Source: Polycyclovorans sp002706265
Lineage (GTDB): Bacteria; Pseudomonadota; Gammaproteobacteria; Nevskiales; Nevskiaceae
Length of the DNA: 64,000 nt
Assembly (NCBI GenBank): GCA_963973915.1
Contig: CAXBBM010000001.1
Span: 124,001-188,000, forward strand
Direction of reading: 5' to 3'
This document shows, piece by piece, positions 36,435 through 44,757 of this stretch (its first letter is position 1; each line of letters opens with the position of its first letter). The notes beneath the pieces were generated by a model. That model was given only the letters and a program-made list of their open reading frames with translations. It did no database searches and had not been told where the DNA came from. The translations under genes were made by a program, and so were the position numbers.

Positions 36435-36780
36435 TGCCAGCGCCCGATCGGGCGCGACCGTGCGCCTGCCGCGCCGCCTTGCCATTGACCTGCTGCACCG
36501 CGCACAGATTGCCCAGCCGGAGCCGATTCGCGGCTTCGTCGCCGCGCGAGATGGCCGGCCGGTGGCATGGCGTGCCTCGGCGCCCGACGCGCCCGAAGCC
36601 TGCTGGGCGCGCTTGTGGTCGGTGCCCGATGCGCCGGCGGTGCCCACCCAGGACGAGCTGCAGGCGCCCGGGCTGAATCTGATCATCTCGCTCAACACCA
36701 AGGGCGTGCTGGAAATTCGCGCCTGGCAGCGCGGGCCGCACTCGCCGGTTGAACTGATCCTGACCCTCGAAGACCAGTGA
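36421..36780 (+). CDS. M67/JAMM-like protein lacking the metal-binding residues
   Basis: A 119-residue protein that follows the pattern of small bacterial JAB/MPN (M67) proteins: 'VRLPRRLAIDLLHRA', 'RGFVAARDGRPVAW' (for the usual CGLLxG-DG), then 'LWSVPDAPAVPTQDEL' and 'LNLIISLNTKGVLEIRAW'. Where active JAMM enzymes have HxHPx6PSxxD, this has Trp66, Val68, Thr76 and Glu79, so both zinc histidines are gone; Glu34 may be the retained upstream acid. It is probably a non-catalytic partner. It overlaps moeB; active M67 proteins often act with ThiF/MoeB enzymes and ubiquitin-like carriers. A GTG start at 36412 is also possible. Confidence 0.7.
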   Translation: MTLADASARSGATVRLPRRLAIDLLHRAQIAQPEPIRGFVAARDGRPVAWRASAPDAPEACWARLWSVPDAPAVPTQDELQAPGLNLIISLNTKGVLEIRAWQRGPHSPVELILTLEDQ

Positions 36781-36859
36781 CGCCGGCCGGGCTTCGCCCG
36801 CGCGCTTGCCCCACTCCTGACTGCCTTTTTTTGTTCCCCACGACCTCACTGAAACCGCC

Positions 36860-38563
36860 ATGCGCCTTTCCCGCTTTCCACTGGCCACCGCCAAAGAAAC
36901 CCCCGCCGACGCCGAGGTGGTGTCGCATCAGTTGATGCAGCGCGCCGGTTACATCCGCAAGCTGGGCAGTGGTCTGTACACCTGGATGCCGATTGGCCTG
37001 CGCGTGCTCAACAAGGTGGCCGCCATCGTCCGTGAAGAGATGAACCGCGCCGGCGCGGTGGAAGTGCTGATGCCGTCCATCCAGCCCGCTGAGCTTTGGG
37101 AACAGTCCGGCCGCTGGGCGCAGATGGGCGGCGAGATGTTGCGCATCAAGGACCGTCACAACAACGACTTCTGCTATGGCCCGACCCACGAGGAAGTGAT
37201 CACCCACCACGTCAAACAGGACGTGCGCTCGTACCGGCAACTGCCACTCAACCTATACCAGATTCAGACCAAGTTCCGCGACGAACGCCGCCCGCGCTTC
37301 GGGGTGATGCGGGCCCGCGAGTTTCTGATGAAAGACGCCTACTCGTTCCACATCGATGAAGCCGATCTGGCACGGGAATATCAGGTGATGCGCGAGGCGT
37401 ATACCCGCGTGTTCGATCGCCTGGGCATCGACTACCGCATCGTCCAGGCCGATGCCGGCAACATCGGCGGCAACCGCTCGGAAGAATTCCACGTGCTTGC
37501 GGGGTCGGGCGAAGACCTGCTGGCGGTGTCCGACAGCGGACCGTTTGCCGCCAACATCGAGGCCGCGCCCTGTGTGGCGGTGGGTGCCCGCGCGGCGGCC
37601 TCGGCAGTGATGCAGCAGGTTGCAACGCCGGGCCAGAAAACCTGTGAGCAGGTCGCACGGTTTCTCGACACCGCGTTGACCGCCAAGGTGAAATTGTTGG
37701 TGGTGCAGACCGCCGCCGGTGAACTGCGCGCGGTGGCCCTGCGGGGTGATCATCAGCTCAACGAAGTGAAGGCGGCCAAACACCCGATGATTGGCGCCGG
37801 GTTCGTCATGGCCGCGCCGGAGAAGGTCGAAGCCCTGTTCGGTTGCGAAGTGGGCTATCTGGGGCCGGTGAACAGCCCGATCCCCGTGATCGCCGATCAC
37901 GCAGCCGCCGTCATCGCCGACTTCACCTGCGGCGCCAACCAGACCGACTTCCACCTGCAAAACGTCAATTGGGGTCGTGATTGCCCTGAGCCGGAAACGG
38001 CCGACCTGCGCAACATCGTCGAAGGCGATGTCAGCCCGGATGGGGTGGGGCGCATCAAGTTCTATCGCGGCATCGAGGGCGGGCACATCTTCCAGTTGGG
38101 CCGCAAGTACACCGAAGCGATGGGGCTCAGCGTGCTCGACGAGGCCAGCCAGCCGGTGACGCCGTGGATGGGCTGCTACGGCATCGGCGTGTCGCGGCTG
38201 GTCGCGGCCATCATCGAACAGCGGCACGACGACAAGGGCATCGTCTGGCCCGCCAGCGTGGCGCCGTTCACCGTGGTGATCTGCCCCATCGGCATGGACC
38301 GCTCCGACGCGGTGCGCGAAACCACCGAGTCGCTTTATGCCGCGCTGCAGGGGCAGGGGCTGGACGTGCTGCTTGACGATCGCGGCCAGCGTCCCGGGGC
38401 GATGTTTGCCGATGCCGAGTTGATCGGCATTCCCTACCGAATCGTGATCGGCGACAAGGCGCTGGCCGACGGCCAGGTGGAGTTCAAGGCGCGCAACCTC
38501 GCCGAAGCCGAACGCGTGGCGGCCACTGCCGAGGCCGTGCGCGCGCGGATCGCGGCGGCCTGA
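36860..38563 (+). CDS. proS: prolyl-tRNA synthetase (bacterial type)
   Basis: Charges tRNA-Pro. The 567 residues have class II motif 2 'TKFRDERRPRFGVMRAREF' near residue 140, the long editing (INS) domain at about 220-400 with 'KAAKHPMIGAGFVMAAPEKV', motif 3 'GCYGIGVSRLVAAIIEQ' near 445, and the anticodon-binding end. Length and insertion are typical of the bacterial form. A T7 run lies at about 36825 in the 79-base gap upstream, but not joined to a hairpin. Confidence 0.97.
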   Translation: MRLSRFPLATAKETPADAEVVSHQLMQRAGYIRKLGSGLYTWMPIGLRVLNKVAAIVREEMNRAGAVEVLMPSIQPAELWEQSGRWAQMGGEMLRIKDRHNNDFCYGPTHEEVITHHVKQDVRSYRQLPLNLYQIQTKFRDERRPRFGVMRAREFLMKDAYSFHIDEADLAREYQVMREAYTRVFDRLGIDYRIVQADAGNIGGNRSEEFHVLAGSGEDLLAVSDSGPFAANIEAAPCVAVGARAAASAVMQQVATPGQKTCEQVARFLDTALTAKVKLLVVQTAAGELRAVALRGDHQLNEVKAAKHPMIGAGFVMAAPEKVEALFGCEVGYLGPVNSPIPVIADHAAAVIADFTCGANQTDFHLQNVNWGRDCPEPETADLRNIVEGDVSPDGVGRIKFYRGIEGGHIFQLGRKYTEAMGLSVLDEASQPVTPWMGCYGIGVSRLVAAIIEQRHDDKGIVWPASVAPFTVVICPIGMDRSDAVRETTESLYAALQGQGLDVLLDDRGQRPGAMFADAELIGIPYRIVIGDKALADGQVEFKARNLAEAERVAATAEAVRARIAAA

Positions 38564-38579
38564 CGCAGGGCGCAGGCAG

Positions 38580-39176
38580 GTGACGGCCCGAAGTCATGCG
38601 GCTGGGGCAGGGCGCCTTGCGTGTTCGGCGCTGCTGATGCTGCTGCTGAGCGCCGCGGCGACGGCGCAGTCACGGGTGCCCGATCCCGACCCGGCCTTGC
38701 GCGCCGCCCTGATCGAGGCGGTGGAAGCCTCCGACAGCTTCGGCCACCGGTTTGATGCGGAAGTCTGGCTGCTGGACATGTCGGGCCGTCTGCAGCGGTT
38801 CATGCCCGACGATGATGATCGCCTGGAATTTCTGCGGCTGGTGCATGCCGAGGCCCAGCGGGCCGAGGTTTCACCCGAGCTGGTGCTGGCCCTGATCGAA
38901 GTGGAATCGTTGTTCGACCGGTTTGCCATTTCCAGTGCCGGGGCGCTGGGGTTCATGCAGGTGATGCCGTTCTGGCTGGACGAACTGGGCCGCCCCGATG
39001 ACAACCTGTTCAACCCGCAGACCAACCTGCGCTACGGCTGCACCATTCTTCGCCACTACCTCGACCGCGAGCGCGACGCCCTGATTCCGGCGCTGGCGCG
39101 CTACAACGGCAGCTACGGCAAAACCTGGTACGCCGAGCGCGTGCTCAAAGCCTTCGAGCGTCGCTGGCGGCCTTGA
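38580..39176 (+). CDS. lytic murein transglycosylase (SLT domain)
   Basis: A 198-residue exported enzyme predicted to cleave peptidoglycan glycan strands. It has a signal sequence ('LACSALLMLLLSAAATAQS') and a lysozyme-like SLT domain: the catalytic Glu in 'VLALIEVESLFDRFAISS', then 'GALGFMQVMPFW' and 'NLRYGCTILRHYLDRE'. 'ALARYNGSYGKTWYAERVL' ends the domain. GTG start, 16 bases after proS; no better ATG is in frame. Likely periplasmic. Confidence 0.88.
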   Translation: MTARSHAAGAGRLACSALLMLLLSAAATAQSRVPDPDPALRAALIEAVEASDSFGHRFDAEVWLLDMSGRLQRFMPDDDDRLEFLRLVHAEAQRAEVSPELVLALIEVESLFDRFAISSAGALGFMQVMPFWLDELGRPDDNLFNPQTNLRYGCTILRHYLDRERDALIPALARYNGSYGKTWYAERVLKAFERRWRP

Positions 39177-39315
39177 GTGGCGGCCTTGCGGGGGCAAGAC
39201 GGCTTCAGCGCTCGGCGGTGTGCTGCCGTAACGGCAACGCGGATCAGGTTGTCGGCATCGCCGGTCGCCGGGTCGCCAGATCACATTTCGGCGGGTGACG
39301 CGGCAGGCACGCCGA

Positions 39316-39870
39316 TCAGCGACGCGCCAGAGCGGCCACCAGTTCGGCGAAGCGGTCCACATGTCCCTGCAGGAAGGCGCGTGTGCCGTCGTTGGTGAGC
39401 GTGCCGTCGGCGTCGATCAGGTCGGGTTTGAACTGCAGATACGCCTCGCCACCCAGCACCACGCTGCCCAGAATGCCGAGGATCTGCCGCAGGTGCTGCT
39501 GGCCCACGGCGGTGCCGATGGCGCCGGGCGAGGTGCCGGTGATGAATGCGGGCTTGTTGCGCCAGACATTCCGCTCCATGGGCTTGGATCCCCAGTCAAT
39601 GGCGTTTTTGAGTACCGCGGGCAGCGAGCGATTGTGTTCAGGCGTGACGATCAGCACCGCATCGGCGCGGGCCACCTCGGCCGTGAAGCGGTTGACGCTG
39701 TCGGGGCGCTCGGGCTCAAGATCGGCGTTGTACATCGGCAGATCATCAATCTGGACCCAGCGGCACTGCATCGAAGGCCCGGCCAGTTTGGCCAGTGCCT
39801 CGCTCAATTTGCGATTGATCGAGTCGCGGCGGTTGCTGCCCACCACAATGGCGATGTCGTAAGTGTTCAT
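39316..39870 (-). CDS. NADPH-dependent FMN reductase (ChrR/ArsH-like)
   Basis: A 184-residue flavodoxin-fold reductase that transfers hydride from NAD(P)H to FMN or quinones. The FMN phosphate loop is 'VVGSNRRDSINRKLSEAL' near residue 8, and 'PEHNRSLPAVLKNAIDWGSK' near 80 is the family's flavin and dimer segment. An AAGGAG ribosome site upstream of the ATG at 39870 fixes the start, and the longer frame is dropped. An AT-rich inverted repeat lies about 110 bases upstream. Substrate (quinone, chromate or azo dye) is unknown. Confidence 0.88.
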   Translation of the reverse strand: MNTYDIAIVVGSNRRDSINRKLSEALAKLAGPSMQCRWVQIDDLPMYNADLEPERPDSVNRFTAEVARADAVLIVTPEHNRSLPAVLKNAIDWGSKPMERNVWRNKPAFITGTSPGAIGTAVGQQHLRQILGILGSVVLGGEAYLQFKPDLIDADGTLTNDGTRAFLQGHVDRFAELVAALARR

Positions 39871-39978
39871 GCAGAAGCGCTCCTTGTTCTCAGGGGTGGC
39901 GTGAGGTGCGCTCATCTTGAACGTCATTGGTGACGGCCGTCATGACAGACCAAGAAGTCTTTCGCCAGATCATCATGA

Positions 39979-40009
39979 CTTTACATAATATACATTATGG
40001 ATTGTAAAG
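39979..40009. promoter_or_regulatory. nested AT-rich inverted repeat upstream of the FMN reductase
   Basis: Outer arms CTTTACA (39979-39985) and TGTAAAG (40003-40009) enclose an inner pair CATAAT (39984-39989) and ATTATG (39994-39999). The 31-base block is very AT-rich within otherwise GC-rich DNA. It lies between the reductase start and the preceding minus-strand gene, and may be an operator; TATTAT-like hexamers inside it could be the -10. Confidence 0.5.
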
Positions 40010-40041
40010 ATCGGCCGCTGGGCTTGCCGATGATCACGCGC

Positions 40042-40626
40042 TCAGCGACAGAGACCCAACCTCTCGCGCTCGAGGTTTTCGCGGTGTTCGACATGAAGCT
40101 GGTCCTGGCGCCAAACCGGCAGTTTGTCCCGCAGTGTGTCGAGTGCCTGCACGATGGAGCGGCGCCGGCTGCGCAGGCCATCGCAACTGCTGCTGTGCAC
40201 ATAGGTCCATTTGCGATCGGTCGAGGGCGCGCGTTTGGAAGGCGCCGTAGGTTTTGGCTGGACGCGCGTCGCGGAAGCGCCTGGCCCGGCGGCAATCACG
40301 GTCGGGCCATGCGGCGAAACATATCCATCCGAAAATCTGCGATCACGCAGCATTTGCACACTGTCAACGGGCGCTGGCGAGCTTTCGTGCACATTCAAGT
40401 CATGGGCCTGCGGCTGCGTTGGACCTTGACTTTGCGCGTGCACCACCCGCAAGGCGGCATCCATTTGCGCGGGCTCGGGTTCGCGCTGGGTGACGTACCA
40501 CCCGGCGCCAACGATCACCGCCCCACACACGATGAAGCCGACCGCCCAAGGAAGCCCTGCGTTTTTGGGGCGCCAGGCGCCGCGGACAGGTCTGCGTGGC
40601 GTCTGGAGCGGTTGGATTGGGTTCAT
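40042..40626 (-). CDS. unrecognised single-pass membrane protein
   Basis: A 194-residue protein I do not recognise. One transmembrane helix at about residues 25-45 follows a basic, Pro-rich amino end, giving a likely amino-in anchor with the rest outside the cytoplasm. Residues 50-130 are Pro/Ser/Ala-rich and look disordered; the last 55, with 'RSRRRSIVQALDTLRDKL', are charged and helical, with one Cys in 'SSSCDGLRSR' and one near the end. No repeat or catalytic motif is evident. Neighbours, an FMN reductase and feoAB, give no clear hint. Confidence 0.6.
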   Translation of the reverse strand: MNPIQPLQTPRRPVRGAWRPKNAGLPWAVGFIVCGAVIVGAGWYVTQREPEPAQMDAALRVVHAQSQGPTQPQAHDLNVHESSPAPVDSVQMLRDRRFSDGYVSPHGPTVIAAGPGASATRVQPKPTAPSKRAPSTDRKWTYVHSSSCDGLRSRRRSIVQALDTLRDKLPVWRQDQLHVEHRENLERERLGLCR

Positions 40627-40740
40627 TGGCTGCCGCTGAGCTTTTCAGAGGGCCGGCGCAGTTTAACCAACGCCACGGAGGACGCGAATCCTTCAGAGTG
40701 CACTCGCTTGCAAACGCAAACGGCTATCATTCGTCCTGAA

Positions 40741-40989
40741 ATGGACATCCTGCTTTACGAGCTCGCCCGACGCCAACCCGCCTGGATCACGGGGGTCAGG
40801 TCTGTCAACGATCACGACGCCATCGCGCGACGGCTGGCGGATCTGGGCTTTGTGCGCGGGCGGCAGCTTGAGGTGTTGCGCGTGGGGCCGTTTGGCGGCG
40901 ATCCCCTGCTGGTCAAGATTGGTGACACGCGTTTTGCGTTGCGTCGTGCCGAAGCGGCGCGCATCTCAGTGAGTGCTTCCGCGCCATGA
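40741..40989 (+). CDS. feoA: ferrous iron transport protein A
   Basis: An 82-residue SH3-like protein that associates with FeoB. Recognisable features are 'HDAIARRLADLGFVRGRQLE' and 'GDPLLVKIGDTRFALRRAEA'. The gene overlaps feoB by ATGA. No ribosome site is obvious before the ATG; a TATCAT hexamer at 40725-40730 would place the transcript start only a few bases before it, so the message may be almost leaderless. Only half of a Fur-box-like sequence is visible. Confidence 0.92.
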   Translation: MDILLYELARRQPAWITGVRSVNDHDAIARRLADLGFVRGRQLEVLRVGPFGGDPLLVKIGDTRFALRRAEAARISVSASAP

Positions 40990-42824
40990 GCACCGTCGCG
41001 CTGCATGCCGCGCTGGTCGGCAATCCCAATTGTGGCAAGACCGCCCTGTTCAACCGGCTCACCGGCAGCCGCCAGAAGGTGGCCAACTATGCCGGGGTCA
41101 CGGTGGAGCGCAAGACCGGCGTGCATCGTCTGGCGGGCGAACAGACCATCAACATCATCGATTTGCCGGGGGCCTACAGCCTGCAGGCGACCAGTCCGGA
41201 CGAGGCCGTGACGCGCGATGTCTGCCTTGGCCGCTTCGAGGGCGAGGCCGTGCCGGACGTGATCGTCTGCGTCGTCGATGCCCTGAACCTGCAGATGCAT
41301 CTGCGCTTCGTGCTGGAAGTGCGTGCGCTGGGCCGGCCGATGATGGTGGCGATCAATCGCATGGACGTGGCCCGTCGTCAGGGATTGCAGATTGACCTGG
41401 CTCAATTGTCACAACGGCTGGGGGTGCCGGTGGTCGGCACCGTCGCGGTGCAGCGTGACGGCGCGGCCACGCTGTCCGCCGCCTTGCAGGCGTTGCCCAA
41501 AGCGCCGCCGCCGGGTTTTGAGGACCCTGCCCGCTGGCATGCCGAAGCCGATGCCCTGCGCACCGCCTGCGTGACGGGCGTGCAGGAACGCGACAGCTTC
41601 ACCGAGCGCGCCGACCGCTTTTTGCTGCACCCGGCCACCGGTCTGCCGCTGTTGGCCGTGCTGCTGTTCGTGATGTTCCAGGCAGTGTTCGCCTGGGCCG
41701 AGCCCTTGATCGGCCTTGTCGAAACGGTGATCGGCGGGTTTGGCGAAATGGTTGGCGGCGCCCTGCCCGACGGCCTGCTCAACAGCTTGCTGGTCGATGG
41801 CGTGATCGCCGGTGTCGGCGGCGTGCTGGTGTTTCTGCCGCAGATTCTGATTCTGTTCCTGTTCATCTTGCTGCTGGAGGAGTCTGGCTACCTGCCGCGC
41901 GCCGCGTTTCTGCTGGACCGCCTGATGGTCGGCGCCGGCCTCAGCGGCCGTGCGTTCATTCCGCTGCTGTCGAGCTTTGCCTGTGCGGTGCCGGGCATCA
42001 TGGCGGCGCGCAGCATTCCCAGCCCGCGCGATCGTTTGGCGACGATTCTGGTCGCGCCGTTGATGACCTGCTCGGCCCGTTTGCCGGTGTACACGCTGTT
42101 GATCGCTGCCTTCATTCCGCAGCAATCGGTGTTCGGCGTCATCAATCTGCAGGGCCTGATTCTGTTCGCGCTCTACATCGCCGGTGTGCTGAGCGCGGTG
42201 GCGGTGGCCTGGATCATGAAGCGCTGGGGCGGCGCGCGCGAAGAGCAACCGCTGCTGCTGGAGCTGCCCGCCTATCGCCTGCCCCACCCGCGCGACATCT
42301 TGATTGGGCTGTGGGCGCGTGCGGCCATCTTCCTGCGTCGGGTCGGCACCATCATTCTGGCGCTCACCATCGTGTTGTGGGCGCTTGCCACCTTTCCGGG
42401 GGCGCCGGCCGATGCCTCCGGTCCGGCCATTGAATACAGCGCGGCAGGTCATCTGGGGCGGTGGATGCAGCCCCTCTTCGCGCCGCTGGGCTTCAGTTGG
42501 CAGATCTGCATCGCACTGGTGCCGGCCATGGCCGCGCGCGAGGTGGCGGTGAGCGCGCTGGCCACGGTCTACGCCGTGTCTGCCACCGACGAAAACGCGG
42601 GCAGCCTGCTGGCGCCGATCATCGCCAGTGACTGGTCGTTGGCCACGGCCCTGTCATTGCTGGTGTGGTTTGTGTACGCGCCGCAATGTATTTCCACCCT
42701 GGCGGTCATTCGCCGCGAAACCAACCAGTGGCGCATGGTTGCCCTGTCGGCGGGCTATCTGTTCGCGTTGGCCTACGGCATGGCCTTGATCACCTACCAC
42801 ATCGCACGGAGCCTGGGCGGATGA
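40986..42824 (+). CDS. feoB: ferrous iron transporter FeoB
   Basis: GTP-dependent Fe(II) uptake permease of the inner membrane. The amino-terminal G domain has G1 'GNPNCGKT' (residues 12-19), G3 'DLPGAYS' and G4 'INRMD'. After a short helical spacer ('DALRTACVTGVQERDSFTER') comes a polytopic membrane region with the Gate motifs 'LPRAAFLLDRLMVGAGLSGR' and 'IPLLSSFACAVPGIMAAR'. At 612 residues it is shorter than the 773 of E. coli, lacking extra carboxy helices. Overlaps feoA and the Cys-rich gene. Confidence 0.96.
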   Translation: MSTVALHAALVGNPNCGKTALFNRLTGSRQKVANYAGVTVERKTGVHRLAGEQTINIIDLPGAYSLQATSPDEAVTRDVCLGRFEGEAVPDVIVCVVDALNLQMHLRFVLEVRALGRPMMVAINRMDVARRQGLQIDLAQLSQRLGVPVVGTVAVQRDGAATLSAALQALPKAPPPGFEDPARWHAEADALRTACVTGVQERDSFTERADRFLLHPATGLPLLAVLLFVMFQAVFAWAEPLIGLVETVIGGFGEMVGGALPDGLLNSLLVDGVIAGVGGVLVFLPQILILFLFILLLEESGYLPRAAFLLDRLMVGAGLSGRAFIPLLSSFACAVPGIMAARSIPSPRDRLATILVAPLMTCSARLPVYTLLIAAFIPQQSVFGVINLQGLILFALYIAGVLSAVAVAWIMKRWGGAREEQPLLLELPAYRLPHPRDILIGLWARAAIFLRRVGTIILALTIVLWALATFPGAPADASGPAIEYSAAGHLGRWMQPLFAPLGFSWQICIALVPAMAAREVAVSALATVYAVSATDENAGSLLAPIIASDWSLATALSLLVWFVYAPQCISTLAVIRRETNQWRMVALSAGYLFALAYGMALITYHIARSLGG

Positions 42825-43024
42825 GCTACGCCATGCTGGAAGGACTGATCGTCGCGCTGATCGTGTTGGCGGCCGCCGCCTACGCCGTGTGGCGGTGGCG
42901 GCCCGGCAAGAAGAACACCGCCGGCTGCGGTTCGGGCTGTGGCAGCTGTCCCAGCGGTTGCGGGCCGAAGGCCGCGCCGACGCCGCACCCCAAGCATGAA
43001 CAACCGGTGACTTTTCACCGCTGA
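42821..43024 (+). CDS. FeoB-associated Cys-rich membrane protein
   Basis: A 67-residue protein with one transmembrane helix (about 5-27) and a Cys-rich tail: Cys36, 40, 43 and 47 in 'GCGSGCGSCPSGCG', then a His/Pro-rich end 'PHPKHEQPVTFHR'. This is the pattern of the FeoB-associated Cys-rich family, which replaces FeoC in many bacteria; the cysteines may bind iron or sense redox. It overlaps feoB by ATGA and closes the operon. Confidence 0.85.
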   Translation: MSYAMLEGLIVALIVLAAAAYAVWRWRPGKKNTAGCGSGCGSCPSGCGPKAAPTPHPKHEQPVTFHR

Positions 43025-43062
43025 CCCGGCTGCCGCTGTGTCAGCAGGTCGCCGCCGTCACC

Positions 43063-44577
43063 TCACTTCGATCGCACAACTTTCAGCGACGGCCTGCGGG
43101 CATCGGCCGGTGCGGTGGGTGCGTCGGGCTGGTGTGGGTTGACCGAGTGCTGTGACTTCAGATGCGTCATGCAATTGGCCAGCGTCTGGCTGATCACCAT
43201 CTGGTTGCGGATCATCTCCATGCGCGGCCAGGTGGCACGCTCACCCTCGCGGATGAACCGCTCCAGTGTTTCCAACGACGGATTGGAGGTGACGTTGGCA
43301 TAGCGCCAAAGGCTGATCTCGGGAAAGATGTTGATGTTGCCGCGATAGTCTTGGTCGAGCACGCTCGAGGCGACATCCAGAGTCTTGCGGGTGCGCCCCC
43401 CGCCCGCGATGGTGTTGCGCGCCAGGTCGACGATGCCCTTGGCCGTGCCACGCAGGCTGGAGCGCGCAAAGTCCCGCGCCGAGTTGCGTATGCCCTCCCC
43501 GCCCGGCTCGCGGCGGCTGATGAACGGCAGCACGTGCGGATTGGTCTGGCTGACGATGAAATGATTGACGTTGTGCAGGCGCCGCAGGCGCAAGGTCGGC
43601 AGGTCGGACTTCAGGCTGCCATCGACCCAGCGCAGCAGCGGCATGTAGGGCACACGGCGGCCGCGCTCGTCCTGGGTCATCAGCATCACCGGCGGAAACA
43701 ACAGCGGCACGGCACACGACGCCAGCACCGCCTCGTACAGATACAGATACGGAAATGTGAGGTAATTCAGCAGCCTGGGGGGCTGGTTCACGCCCGCCGG
43801 CGAGACCGTGATGTCGATGATGCGGCCCGAGCGTTCATAGGCTTCGTGAAAGGTCAGGTCGGGAATGTTCTTTTCCAGTGCCCGACGCAACTGGTGCTGA
43901 TCCATCACCGAGCCGCGGCGGAACCACAGGCGCCACGGCAGAACCCGCCAGAAGTTGTGATAGACATTCATCGGATCCAGCAGAATCTCGGCCTGGTCCA
44001 CCGGGCGGCTGGCCACGGTGGCGGCGACGATCGATCCGGCGCTGGAACCTGAAATCACCTCCGGCAACAACCCCTCCAGATACAGCGACTTGACCACCCC
44101 GACGTGGAACAGGCCCAGCGTCGCGCCGCCCGACAGCATCAGGGCAGATCGGCCGAACGACTGCGAAAGTTCCTCGAAAAAACGCAGCTTCGCGTCGGCG
44201 GGAAACGCCGGGTCGTCGCGGTGGGCCAGCTCCACCAGCGTCTCGGCAATTTCGTTGACGTAATCGTGCACCAGCATTTTGGTGCCCACGCGCGAAACGC
44301 CGTACAGCACCGGATTGCCAAGGTTGCCCAGGTTCCAGTGCAGCCCCTGGCGCAGGTGGTGGCGCAGCTTGACGCCCTGCTCGGGGTTGGCGCGCATCTG
44401 CCGCACCTGGCGCAGGCGCGAACGGATCAGGCGCCAGTCGTAATGGTCAGACGTTTCGTCCTCGCGCCATTCGTCCAGGCCCTGGTGAACGTCGAGCTCA
44501 TTGGCAATCTGCAACCAGTCGCGATAACTGTCGGCGGCCTCGAGGGCCCGGTCGAGATCACGTTGTTTGCGGGACAT
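43063..44577 (-). CDS. patatin-like phospholipase with DUF3336 domain
   Basis: A 504-residue predicted lipase using a Ser-Asp dyad. The amino-terminal helical DUF3336 region (about 1-155) is followed by the patatin domain: oxyanion loop 'SGGATLGLFHVGVVKSL', nucleophile elbow 'SGSSAGSIVAA' with Ser179, and the Asp motif 'VDGSLKSDLP' near residue 315. There is no signal peptide; intracellular or membrane-associated action on phospholipids or stored lipids is likely. It is divergent from the MoxR gene across 180 bases. Confidence 0.88.
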   Translation of the reverse strand: MSRKQRDLDRALEAADSYRDWLQIANELDVHQGLDEWREDETSDHYDWRLIRSRLRQVRQMRANPEQGVKLRHHLRQGLHWNLGNLGNPVLYGVSRVGTKMLVHDYVNEIAETLVELAHRDDPAFPADAKLRFFEELSQSFGRSALMLSGGATLGLFHVGVVKSLYLEGLLPEVISGSSAGSIVAATVASRPVDQAEILLDPMNVYHNFWRVLPWRLWFRRGSVMDQHQLRRALEKNIPDLTFHEAYERSGRIIDITVSPAGVNQPPRLLNYLTFPYLYLYEAVLASCAVPLLFPPVMLMTQDERGRRVPYMPLLRWVDGSLKSDLPTLRLRRLHNVNHFIVSQTNPHVLPFISRREPGGEGIRNSARDFARSSLRGTAKGIVDLARNTIAGGGRTRKTLDVASSVLDQDYRGNINIFPEISLWRYANVTSNPSLETLERFIREGERATWPRMEMIRNQMVISQTLANCMTHLKSQHSVNPHQPDAPTAPADARRPSLKVVRSK

Positions 44578-44757
44578 TCAAGTTCCTTTCCGGCGCCGAA
44601 CGATGACGCGGCCAAAGTATCGGCCGCATCGCCGGGGACCGCAATCAAAGCCTTGCCGATATGGCGACCATCGCAGCGGCGGATCGCCCCCGTCCGTCGT
44701 CTCGTGAGGGCTTTGCGTATAGTCGCAGGTCCTTAAGTTCTTGCCGGACATCTGCGC

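Noticed and set aside
40700..40740. Fur box before feoA
   Set aside because: Only a TATCATT half-site; no full 19-bp inverted repeat.
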